A DNA stretch of 32,308 bases from RGIG4708 sp045633845. Lineage in GTDB: Bacteria; Bacillota; Clostridia; UMGS1810. Of this stretch, positions 1-7,833 are shown one piece after another (within the stretch, counting starts at the first letter, position 1; the number at the start of each line of letters is the position of its first letter). The stretch lies in NCBI GenBank assembly GCA_045633845.1, contig JAZQZC010000005.1, forward strand, positions 1-32,308, given 5' to 3'. Made by a program: the position numbers and the translations under genes. Under the pieces are notes generated by a model that was given only the letters and a program-made list of their open reading frames with translations, made no database searches and was not told the origin of the DNA.

Positions 1-15
1 ATATGGTACAATACT

Positions 16-293
16 TAGTGTGACAGGATTCGAACTCTCAATGCCTGACATCTGAAATTTTTGAAATCTTTCAGATTGTCGGTTTTGTCGGGCGTCAGCC
101 CGCCTGCAACCTGTCGCACTGAAATCTTAACAAAAATTTCAAGATGGCAGGTGCAAAGCAGTTTCACATAGAAAAATTTTTCTGAAACAAGGTAAATTAC
201 GAAGGGAATACTTTCGTATTTTCAAGGAATTTACTGAAGTTTCAGGTGAATTTTTCATGTGAAACCAATGTTAGTTCGAGTCCTGTTACACTA
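16..293. repeat. Palindromic element with tRNA-3'-end-like inverted termini
   Basis: The ends at 16-36 and 273-293 are inverted repeats matching at 19 of 21 positions. Each reads outward like a tRNA T-loop and acceptor end (GTTCGAATCCTGTCACACTA on the minus strand, a close variant on the plus strand). Between them lie two long imperfect hairpins, about 42-155 and 161-265. Nearly the whole 278 bp is therefore self-complementary and non-coding. Flanking bases (ATACT on the left, AGTATA on the right) extend the symmetry. It could be a MITE-like non-autonomous element or two tRNA relics facing apart. No transposase is seen. Confidence 0.5.
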
Positions 294-311
294 GTATAAC
301 ACATAAAGGCG

Positions 312-1091
312 GTGATTTCAATTAAAATATTAATATATTCACCAATAATTGTTCTCAATGAACAAAGCTTTTTTGAACAAATGGAATTTGCATCCGGCTT
401 TGGTGCAGATTTGCTTGTATTCGGCGAGGGCGCTGCAACTCCTTACACTGAGCTTTTGTCGGGTATGGATGTGCTAAACGGCGAGGAATACAACTATGTG
501 CTCGAATCTCTCTACGGCTTTTGCTTTGAGCTTGGCTGCGCTGCCGTGTTTAACGGAATTGACGATTTTGGTATGCACTTTTGTATTTTTGTAAATCCCT
601 TTGCCGAGGACGGCGAAACGTTTAACAAGCTCTACATCAAGCACGCAACAAGCTTCGGCTCTGTTTTTGAGCTTGAGGATTACAAGGATTGCATAGACGA
701 GATTTTTCAGCCAATTGTTTTTAAAGGCATAAAGCTTGCTCTGTGTATGGGTGACGATATATTTTTGCCAAAGATATTTGAAAGGTACCGCTTAAACGGC
801 GTAACAGCTGCTGTCAATTGCTTTGAAAGTGACACTGCTACTCAAAGCTACAAAGATACACTGCGTGACATTTCACAGGCAAACAATATTGTGATTGTAT
901 CGGCAGGCATAGGCGGTGCAGCGGAGGTTGTCACTCCCGAATGTCAAAAACATATACAAAAATTATCTGACAATTTGTATATGTCGGAGTTTGACAAAGC
1001 CGATTTAGCAAAAAAAGGCGGACTTTTGCAAAATGATTTGTCCGCAAGGTATGTGCCCGAGGGAAAAACGGAGCTGTATAAGCTGCTTTAA
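312..1091 (+). CDS. Nitrilase-superfamily (carbon-nitrogen hydrolase-like) protein
   Basis: This 259-residue protein has the landmarks of the nitrilase fold. A Glu follows a hydrophobic strand (ADLLVFGE, about residue 39), a Lys lies in KLYIKHATSF (about 107-116), and a Cys ends a strand in LALCMGDDIF (about 142-151). These would be the Glu-Lys-Cys catalytic triad that hydrolyses amides or nitriles. The substrate is unknown, and the surroundings of the Cys (CMGDD) differ from the usual family motif, so the enzyme may be divergent. The start is odd: the GTG at 312 lies inside the Shine-Dalgarno sequence AAAGGCGGTGA, so initiation at the rare ATT codon at 321, five bases downstream, is more plausible. 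It is a monocistronic gene right next to the palindromic element. Confidence 0.72.
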   Translation: MISIKILIYSPIIVLNEQSFFEQMEFASGFGADLLVFGEGAATPYTELLSGMDVLNGEEYNYVLESLYGFCFELGCAAVFNGIDDFGMHFCIFVNPFAEDGETFNKLYIKHATSFGSVFELEDYKDCIDEIFQPIVFKGIKLALCMGDDIFLPKIFERYRLNGVTAAVNCFESDTATQSYKDTLRDISQANNIVIVSAGIGGAAEVVTPECQKHIQKLSDNLYMSEFDKADLAKKGGLLQNDLSARYVPEGKTELYKLL

Positions 1092-1136
1092 AATTTTATC
1101 AATCAACAAAGGGCGTTGCCTCAATTTAGTGAAATG

Positions 1137-1187
1137 AACCGACCTCCCAATCGTTAGATTTTTGGTCTAACTTTTGGGGGGTCGGCT
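1137..1187. repeat. Long imperfect hairpin after the nitrilase-like gene
   Basis: AACCGACCTCCCAATCGTTA pairs with the downstream arm ending GGGGGGTCGGCT, giving about 20 base pairs with a few mismatches around an AT-rich loop. It lies 46 bp past the stop codon. No T-run follows the plus-strand arm, so a simple intrinsic terminator is not supported. It may be a repeat element or a weak transcript end. Confidence 0.45.
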
Positions 1188-1212
1188 CACCTGACGGTAA
1201 TCCCATTTTATT

Positions 1213-1377
1213 TTGGCAGGGGTAGTAAGACTTTACCCAGTTGCGGTAACCCGAAATTTTTTTCGATGCAAAAGCATCTTAAAAATTTCGACCGCCGCCA
1301 ACTCCTTAACCCTCGCTTCTTCTGCCACTGGCAGCGCTCGAGTACGGAGCCCACGACGCGCGGTTTTGGAGACAATG
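1213..1377 (-). pseudogene. tRNA-Trp-like relic interrupted by hairpin DNA
   Basis: TGGCAGGGGTAGTAAGACTT at 1213-1232 closely matches the 3' end of the intact minus-strand tRNA-Trp at 12526 (TGGCAGGGGCAGAAGGACTT). GGTTTTGGAGAC at about 1363-1374 matches that tRNA's anticodon arm, including the CCA anticodon. The two matches are about 130 bp apart instead of about 20, separated by a hairpin (1253-1290) and a GC-rich segment containing CTGCCACTGGCAG. The 5' third of the tRNA is not recognisable. This is a decayed tRNA or a tRNA-derived mobile sequence, not a functional gene. Confidence 0.45.
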
Positions 1378-1403
1378 TCATATAAAAAGGACTGTTCAAA
1401 TTG

Positions 1404-1566
1404 TTCCCACCGTTGAGCCGTTTGTAGCACTCGGTCTTCTGAACCTTATGCCTTTTGATGCTTTATTGATGCTATTGAAAATTCTCATAATAACAGAATG
1501 CTGAAGTTTGATAATTTGAACATTTCACCTCTTCGTCCCGAACGCTCGCTAAAGCTTGATATATAG
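1404..1566 (+). pseudogene. Possible frameshifted C-terminal gene remnant
   Basis: Two adjoining reading frames here look protein-like and join across a frame change near 1455. The first runs VPTVEPFVALGLLNLMPFDA. The second runs about 35 codons and ends SPLRPERSLKLDI at the TAG at 1564-1566. Neither has a start codon or ribosome binding site. I do not recognise the family. It could equally be random open frame in decayed intergenic DNA. Confidence 0.22.
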
Positions 1567-2032
1567 CGGTTTTTGCCTTTTTTAGCCCTTTCCGCTACAT
1601 TTAATATACTCTTTAGCCATCTTATCTCCACTGTTTCCGTCTGTTACATTTCTAACTGTGGGATAACATGTGGTCAAAATAATTATCAACAGTACGACTA
1701 ACTAAATAGAATTATAACACATAATGTGCGAAATTGCAATAGTACAAGGCAAACGAAATTGCCCGTTTTGAGAATGGCAGAATAAAATAAGCAGAATTAC
1801 TCGACTAACAAAGATAAATGCAATACAAAGCGTTTTTTTGAGCCAATTACGGCAAATCGTAGCTTAACCATCATATTAAAATATGACACGCCTTAAACAA
1901 AGAAAAACGAAATCGAGTAAACCGATTTTTTTATTATAAAATAGAATTGATTTTATATCCTACCAGAATTTAAATAAAAGTTTTTAACCATCAAAATATT
2001 TGTTTTGTTATAAAAATTGTTTGTTTTGTGCA
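1567..2032. other. AT-rich intergenic stretch without recognisable genes
   Basis: No open frame with a ribosome binding site and no convincing RNA gene was seen on either strand. The DNA is very AT-rich and ends at the promoter of the riboswitch operon. Confidence 0.5.
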
Positions 2033-2061
2033 TTGATTTTTTTGTAGATATGTGGTAAAAT
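2033..2061 (+). promoter_or_regulatory. Sigma-A-type promoter of the cobalamin operon
   Basis: The -35 box TTGATT (2033-2038) and -10 box TAAAAT (2056-2061) are separated by exactly 17 bp. The predicted start near 2068 lies just upstream of the riboswitch. Confidence 0.6.
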
Positions 2062-2089
2062 AATCAAGTAAAATTTAATATATTCACAC

Positions 2090-2310
2090 AGAGTGTTGGT
2101 TATGTCGTAAAAGCCTATAAGCAAGGCATAATCAGTGGAAAGGGAATGGGGTGAGAATCCCCTGCGTAATTCTGTCGGTGTGTGTGTCGAAGTTTTTATG
2201 TTCGTCGGTGAAAGCCGGTCATTGGGAAACTGAGAAGGCAGAGCATAAAAATGCAAGGTTAATATAAACCTTATATGACACGAGTCACAAGACCTGCTTT
2301 GATGTTATCT
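2090..2310 (+). promoter_or_regulatory. Cobalamin (B12) riboswitch
   Basis: The conserved core AAAGGGAATGGGGTGAGAAT followed by CCCCTGC (2140-2166) matches the cobalamin-riboswitch consensus AAAGGGAA..GGTGAGAATCC...GC. The 3' signature CGAGTCACAAGACCTGC (2281-2297) matches the family's GAGTCAGGAGACCTGCC end. The spacing of about 115 nt is normal for the class. These aptamers bind adenosyl- or aquo-cobalamin and usually switch expression off when corrinoid is plentiful. An intrinsic terminator at 2440 is the likely output. The exact ligand form cannot be decided here. Its presence ties the downstream surface proteins to corrinoid metabolism. Confidence 0.93.
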
Positions 2311-2439
2311 CGTAAGTGCTCATTTGCATAGGGATAATGTTTTCGGTTGAGGCGCTGATATTTACTTTTTTAAAGCGAATCTATCAGGGCTTTGCCTAAT
2401 GTTCTCTTCTGAATTGTGATTCATCACAGAAAAACTCAG

Positions 2440-2480
2440 CTGTGGTAATTTTTTGAAAGAAAAATTGCCGCAGTTTTTTT
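2440..2480 (+). terminator. Riboswitch-controlled intrinsic terminator
   Basis: CTGTGGTAATTTTT pairs with AAAAATTGCCGCAG (14 pairs, some G-U), followed by seven T. The 3' arm GCCGCAG (2467-2473) can also pair with CTGCGGC at 2486-2492. Two mutually exclusive hairpins therefore exist just before the Shine-Dalgarno GGAGG at 2501. Confidence 0.85.
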
Positions 2481-2504
2481 ATTGCCTGCGGCGAAAAACC
2501 GGAG

Positions 2505-3077
2505 GTGAAAAACATAGAAACTGATGTACAAATGCTTCAACGACAAGAAGCAGAATTTGCAAGATTACACAAAAGTGATACAGACGAAGAACTTATCGCA
2601 TATCTCGTAAAATGTTCAAAAGAGCTTGGTAGATGCCCTAAGAAAGACGAAGTTATTGGGCACACCTACTTAAAAGCAAGGCTTGGTCCCTGGCCCCGTA
2701 TTTTGGAGCGTGCAGGACTTAAAGAAAAAAGTCAAAAGCGAATTGAAAAAGAACAGAAAATGAATTGGAAAGAAGGTTCAAAAGCTGTTATCAACCATGG
2801 TTCTCTCAACCGAATTAATCAGTTGGCTGAAAAGAAACTGAAAAAAGAGTTTAAAAAGCCTGAACGCATCAAATTAGAAGCAGAGTTTGCTCAAAAGCAT
2901 TCAGCAGATACCGATGCAGAATTATATGAACTTCTTAAAAGCCTTAAGAAAAAGCATGGAAAAAGAATGTTCCCTATTAATACTGTTGGGTATGAATATT
3001 ACATAAAGAGATTGGGACCGTGGAAAGTTGTAATGAAACAAATAAGTGATGAATTGAAAAAGCAGAATGAGGAGTGA
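2505..3077 (+). CDS. Small protein with two homing-endonuclease-associated-like repeats
   Basis: The protein of about 190 residues is basic and has a clear internal duplication. Each half has AEFA..H..DTD.EL, then a helix, then a LGPW motif (LKARLGPWPRILERAGL in the first, IKRLGPWKVVMKQ in the second). The pattern of G-R-C-P, an aromatic, then G-P/S-W and a terminal AGL resembles the small repeat found next to HNH or homing endonucleases (Pfam HNH_repeat), which is thought to bind DNA. No nuclease motif is present. It is the first gene after the cobalamin riboswitch, and its stop is 7 bp upstream of the next ATG, so it is co-expressed with the surface proteins. A regulatory role is possible but unproven. 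The GTG start lies within the GGAGGTG ribosome binding site, so the rare ATA at 2514 or the ATG at 2532 may be the true start. Confidence 0.7.
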   Translation: MKNIETDVQMLQRQEAEFARLHKSDTDEELIAYLVKCSKELGRCPKKDEVIGHTYLKARLGPWPRILERAGLKEKSQKRIEKEQKMNWKEGSKAVINHGSLNRINQLAEKKLKKEFKKPERIKLEAEFAQKHSADTDAELYELLKSLKKKHGKRMFPINTVGYEYYIKRLGPWKVVMKQISDELKKQNEE

Positions 3078-3084
3078 AATTAAA

Positions 3085-6000
3085 ATGAAACTAAAAAAAG
3101 CATTTAACAGTATAGCCTCTGTATTATTGGTGGTTACAATGCTTATGTCGCTTTTACCTGTTGGTGTTTTTGCGACAGAAGGTGAACAAAATTACGATTT
3201 ACGAATTCTTACATTTGAAGATGCGGACTATAAAGGTGGCATCAACTTTGCGGGAGAAAATAATTGGTCAAGCTTAATTGATGATTCGCAATATGGCGGA
3301 GACTTGCTCTACGGCGGTGGTATGGGCTACTCGACTGAGGAAGAAGCATATAAATGGCATGACGAAGGCAATACAGAGCTTTCAAGTAGATTGTGTCAGT
3401 CCTATGGTGCGTTTGCTTATTGGAGCGGCGGTCATGCTATCTCAAATTACAATACCGCTGATATAGAAACATACGGAGATTACCAGTCACAGATTACCGT
3501 TTACAAAGCTGATGTGGAAGAACTTGCAACGACAGGTGGTGGACATAACGGCTCTGATAACTTTGTCGTACACTATGGGTATATGGACGGTTCAGCATAT
3601 AATATGGCTGAAGAATTACCTGCCCTTTCTTTTGCTGATGGCAAAGCTCGTGTAATCGACCATATGTATATAAACACAACGACTTATGCACTTAACTGTT
3701 GTGTGAATGGAAACGACCTTACTGCCAGCATTGGAGAAAGTGACTATGTAAAAGTAGTGGCAACAGGCTATGATGGCGAAACTGTGGTTGGAACTGTAGA
3801 GAAATATATTGTGAACGGTCCTGATGAGATGATCCTTGATTGGACAAAATGGGATTTGTCAGGACTTGGTGAAGTAACAAAAGTTGAATTCAATATGCTT
3901 GGAACCAGTGACAACGGCTACGGATTTTCGCAAGCTGCATACTTTGCTTATGACGACGTAGCAGTCCGTTTTGAAAAAGAACAGAATGAACTTCCGACTC
4001 TTGCAGATGGAATATCTGCTACAGCCGTAGCTGATGTAACAGCCGGCACAACTTATACCGTAAAACTTGACGATATTTTTACAGATGCAGATGGTGATAT
4101 TCTTACATATAAGGTTAAAATCAATGATGCAAGTGCCATAAATGCTGATGCAAATTACAGCTTTACACCAGATATCGGCGGCGAATATGTCCTGGTATTT
4201 ACGGCAAACGATGGCAAAGCTGAATCCTTGGATACCTATACTATTACATTAAATGTTACAAATCCTGTAGTTACATATAATACTACTGTTCTGATTCCAG
4301 AAGGAATTACTCCGACATTTTATATAACAAACGGATACGATAATAACAAGGTTGATATTTTAGGTGATGAACTTGTAAACGAAAGCGGAACGGTTTCTGA
4401 TGGTTTTGTTCCATACACCATAAAAGTACCGGAGAACATTGATACTATCAGTATTCGTGCAAAGAAAGATGATACAAGCATCGGAGGTATGTCAATTCCT
4501 GTTTCAGCAAGTTCAACTGTTACATTCCGTAAGGTTAATATATTTGTTCCTACCAAGGTAAATGATAGTTATGTAACAACAGAGCAAGTGAAGATTGAAG
4601 TAGCAGATAAAGACGGCAACTTTGCAACCGTTGGAGCAAGCGGAACAGATGCAGACGGAATATCCTACTATACCTTCTTCCTTGCTGCAACAGGAAATGA
4701 AAGACTTTACACATTTTATGCAAAGCCACTTGGAGATTTGACTTCAGTTTATGCAAGTACACAAGCGAATAATAAAGCAATTTTCACAGGAAATTCTGAG
4801 GTTTATGATACTCAGGTTGAACTCAGCTATAAGAATGCGTTTAAGTTAAATGTTCCTGCGGATGCTGAAGCGAAAGCGTTTTGCCAGAATAAAAATTATA
4901 ATGTCTCGGAGCTTGCACCGCTTGAAATTCAGAACGAGTCTTATGGAACAAAGACATACTATTTTAATGTTTCTTCGGGTAGCGACTCTTACTCCTACAG
5001 AGTCTCAAAAGAAGGAAAAATAACAAAGGCAGGATTTATCAGCGGGACAGAAAAGAAAGTAACCTGGAGTGATGAAGACTTATCACCCAATGCTAATATT
5101 GATTATGATAAAACTACACTTTTCGGATCGCGCGGTGATGATAGTTTACTTCTTAATGTAAACGAACAGAACAGACTTGTCCTTGCGAAAGATGAAACCT
5201 TTAAACTTCGTGCATACAGAGTTTGGCAGATTATCAATAGTGATACTGCAAACATAATGATTGAGCCTGATTTTAACTATAACATTTTATCAGGTTCAGA
5301 TATTATCAGTATTACACCTGTAACAAGCGGTAATGGCAACGCTAAAAACAATTGGCTTAATATTACGGCAATCGGCGAAGGTACTGCAATCCTTGAAATT
5401 GGCTACGATGCACTTGATATTATTTCGGGTAATTTAACTACAAATAATGGGCTTTCTGAATTTACATTTGGAGCTTGCGATGAAGCACGAAAAGGTCTTG
5501 TTATTGTTCAAACTGCAAATGCTGCAACTGATGTAAATTTTGGAATTAAAGCACGCGAAAAATGGGATGCGGAATTTGACACCTTATATTTCACAGGCGA
5601 ATATGCAACACTCGATTTCCTTCCTACTGTTACGGAAGGTATTGTAAACAAGGTTGAGTTCAGTAATGACAACGGAAAAACATGGACAAAGCTTGACAAA
5701 AAAGATGATAATTACACTGCAAGAATTATAAGCGGAAATAACATCTTAAAGGTAACAAAAGATGACGGTACTACTTCATATCAGGTTGTTCGTGGCGATA
5801 AAATCACTTACACCGTTTCCAATGTTACAAATCCCGGCGAAAACTTAAGCGCAGGAGATGTTGCAAGAGTTACTTTTGACGGAATTCATTTCCCAATGGG
5901 TAAAATGTCAGGTATCTATAACCCTGGATATATCTACGGACACAAGCTTACCTATACTTTAGGGGAAGCACAGGTCCAGACGGCAGGTTCATTCCAGTAC

Positions 6001-7755
6001 AATTTCCCTGCGAATGCGTATTTGGATGTAACGATTCCGGAAGATACAGAATCCGGAGATAGCTTTTCTCTTACAGACGGATATATTTATTTTAACAGTA
6101 TGGGAAGTGCTCCAGGAGAACACAGAAATATAACAGATGAAGGTGTTCCGGCTGATTTTCACGCTACAAGCACTTACTATTCAAGGAGTATTCTTCCTGA
6201 CATTACTATTACATTAGAATCAAACGATGTAAGTGGTGGCGATGACGGAAACGATGATGGCGATACAGACGGCGGAACGGTTGGCGGAAATACAGGAACT
6301 ACAACAAAGCCCGATGATGACGATATCGATGTTTCAAATCTCAAGTTCGATATTTCAGGAAGTGAAATCAAAGGTTATGTAACAGTAAGCTTTGAAGATT
6401 TTGGTAAGCGTAAATCAGGTGAAAGCGGCGTTGTATATAAAAATGCGCTTGGTGAAATTATTGAAGAAGTCGAAGTTCCTTTCAAAAGCCGCGATACAAT
6501 TGCGACAGTTACCTTAAGACTTCTGAAGGCTCTGGGCATAAAAGCATCATACAGCGGAAGTGCTACAAGCAACTTCTACCTCTCATCAATTGGAAACTTT
6601 ACCTTAAACGGAAAACATTATTCTTCATTTGGTGAATTTGATGCAGGCGCGGCATCCGGTTGGATGATAAAGCACAATAACTGGTTCATTAACAGGGGAG
6701 CATCAGAGTTTACTGTACAAGATGGTGATAAGGTTGAATGGCTCTATACCTGTCAGCTTGGTGCTGATATTGGTTGTGATTGGTCAAATCCGAGTGCTGA
6801 AATCACGGGCATTAACTTTAAATCAAACTATGGTACATTATCTCCTTCATTCAGCAAGGATGTGACAGAGTACACTTATTCTGTTTCTTCTTCCACAAAA
6901 TCTATTTGCCTTGAGGCAAAGCAGGCAAACTATTGGGCAAAGGTTACATATAAATCAGGCGATAAAATATACAGAGCGATGGAAACAATTCCGGTCTCAA
7001 ACGGCACGATTATCACAATTGAAAGTGCTTTTGCTGAATATGCAGGAGATACCCCTTCTGACACAGACAAAATAACAATTACAATACAGAAAAGCTCAGG
7101 CGGTACAAGTGGCGGCTCCGCTTCTTCTACTAAAGATAAAGAGATGAAAGACGACAAAGAACTACTCAATGAAAATGAGTCTACTCAAAAGCCTGAATTT
7201 ACAGAAAAAACATTCACCGATATTAAAAAATACGATTGGCATTATGAATCTGTAAAATATGTTTATGAAAACAACCTTATGCAAGGAACGGGTAATGGAT
7301 TTGAACCCGAAAGCAAAATGACAAGAGCAATGCTTGTTACGGTTCTTTACAGAATGGCAAACCCTGAAGAAAAAGCGAATAATTATAACTTTGCTGATGT
7401 ACCTGAAGGTCAGTGGTATTCTGATGCAGTAGCTTGGGCGGCAGAGAATGATATCGTAAGCGGTGTGAGTGAAAATAAATTTTCACCTAATGAAGATATT
7501 ACCCGTGAACAAATGGCACTTATTATCTATCGCTATGCTAAAATACAGGGATTTGATGTGACCGAAACTTCAAATCTTGAAGGCTTTAACGATGCAAAAG
7601 ATGTAAGCGATTGGGCGCTTGATGCAATTAAATGGGCAAATTCTGTAACTTTGGTAAATGGTACAAGTGAAACCACTTTATCACCCAAAGATACTGCAAC
7701 ACGTGCTCAGGTTGCGGCAATTCTTATGCGTTTTTGCGAAAATATAGCAAAATAA
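3085..7755 (+). CDS. Giant S-layer-anchored protein with DUF4465-like and DUF4430 (transcobalamin beta-type) domains
   Basis: The ATG at 3085 follows AGGAGTG at the right distance and opens a signal peptide (MKLKKAFNSIASVLLVVTML, cleavage after VFA), giving 1556 residues. Residues about 42-299 resemble DUF4465, with FEDADYKGG, a W-S-G-G segment, NTTTYAL, VKVVATGYDG and LGEVTKVEFNMLGTSDN ending in AYFAYDDV. Residues 303-392 are a cadherin-like beta-sandwich, and 393-1042 hold further Ig-like material. A Asp/Gly-rich linker covers about 1050-1082. Residues 1121-1232 are DUF4430, with TVTLRLLKALGI, SGWMIKHNNWF and DGDKVEWLYTC. A cadherin-like sandwich follows (1236-1339), then three SLH repeats (1374-1553) that should bind wall polysaccharide. 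In mammals DUF4430 is the C-terminal B12-contacting domain of intrinsic factor. Given the riboswitch, a corrinoid-binding role at the cell surface is likely. That is inference, since no ligand residues are verified. Confidence 0.88.
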   Translation: MKLKKAFNSIASVLLVVTMLMSLLPVGVFATEGEQNYDLRILTFEDADYKGGINFAGENNWSSLIDDSQYGGDLLYGGGMGYSTEEEAYKWHDEGNTELSSRLCQSYGAFAYWSGGHAISNYNTADIETYGDYQSQITVYKADVEELATTGGGHNGSDNFVVHYGYMDGSAYNMAEELPALSFADGKARVIDHMYINTTTYALNCCVNGNDLTASIGESDYVKVVATGYDGETVVGTVEKYIVNGPDEMILDWTKWDLSGLGEVTKVEFNMLGTSDNGYGFSQAAYFAYDDVAVRFEKEQNELPTLADGISATAVADVTAGTTYTVKLDDIFTDADGDILTYKVKINDASAINADANYSFTPDIGGEYVLVFTANDGKAESLDTYTITLNVTNPVVTYNTTVLIPEGITPTFYITNGYDNNKVDILGDELVNESGTVSDGFVPYTIKVPENIDTISIRAKKDDTSIGGMSIPVSASSTVTFRKVNIFVPTKVNDSYVTTEQVKIEVADKDGNFATVGASGTDADGISYYTFFLAATGNERLYTFYAKPLGDLTSVYASTQANNKAIFTGNSEVYDTQVELSYKNAFKLNVPADAEAKAFCQNKNYNVSELAPLEIQNESYGTKTYYFNVSSGSDSYSYRVSKEGKITKAGFISGTEKKVTWSDEDLSPNANIDYDKTTLFGSRGDDSLLLNVNEQNRLVLAKDETFKLRAYRVWQIINSDTANIMIEPDFNYNILSGSDIISITPVTSGNGNAKNNWLNITAIGEGTAILEIGYDALDIISGNLTTNNGLSEFTFGACDEARKGLVIVQTANAATDVNFGIKAREKWDAEFDTLYFTGEYATLDFLPTVTEGIVNKVEFSNDNGKTWTKLDKKDDNYTARIISGNNILKVTKDDGTTSYQVVRGDKITYTVSNVTNPGENLSAGDVARVTFDGIHFPMGKMSGIYNPGYIYGHKLTYTLGEAQVQTAGSFQYNFPANAYLDVTIPEDTESGDSFSLTDGYIYFNSMGSAPGEHRNITDEGVPADFHATSTYYSRSILPDITITLESNDVSGGDDGNDDGDTDGGTVGGNTGTTTKPDDDDIDVSNLKFDISGSEIKGYVTVSFEDFGKRKSGESGVVYKNALGEIIEEVEVPFKSRDTIATVTLRLLKALGIKASYSGSATSNFYLSSIGNFTLNGKHYSSFGEFDAGAASGWMIKHNNWFINRGASEFTVQDGDKVEWLYTCQLGADIGCDWSNPSAEITGINFKSNYGTLSPSFSKDVTEYTYSVSSSTKSICLEAKQANYWAKVTYKSGDKIYRAMETIPVSNGTIITIESAFAEYAGDTPSDTDKITITIQKSSGGTSGGSASSTKDKEMKDDKELLNENESTQKPEFTEKTFTDIKKYDWHYESVKYVYENNLMQGTGNGFEPESKMTRAMLVTVLYRMANPEEKANNYNFADVPEGQWYSDAVAWAAENDIVSGVSENKFSPNEDITREQMALIIYRYAKIQGFDVTETSNLEGFNDAKDVSDWALDAIKWANSVTLVNGTSETTLSPKDTATRAQVAAILMRFCENIAK

Positions 7756-7770
7756 GTTTAGTAGTATTGT

Positions 7771-7804
7771 GCGAACAGTCTGACCTCAAAATCAGACTGC
7801 TCGC
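7771..7804 (+). other. Strong intercistronic hairpin
   Basis: GCGAACAGTCTGA and TCAGACTGCTCGC form a near-perfect stem with an 8-base loop between the two SLH genes. The following bases (CTTTGCACTTTTG) are only a weak T-run. It could attenuate transcription, protect a processed mRNA end, or set the ratio of the two surface proteins. Confidence 0.5.
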
Positions 7805-7833
7805 CTTTGCACTTTTGTTAAGGAGCTTATGAA

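Noticed and set aside
1208..1430. Three short overlapping ORFs as genes
   Set aside because: They overlap each other on both strands, have no ribosome binding sites and cover the tRNA-like relic and hairpin DNA.
2008..2256. Minus-strand 82-codon ORF
   Set aside because: It is antisense to the cobalamin riboswitch, whose conserved core explains the sequence.
2505..3077. Homing endonuclease
   Set aside because: Only the associated repeat type is present; no HNH, LAGLIDADG or GIY-YIG motif is visible.
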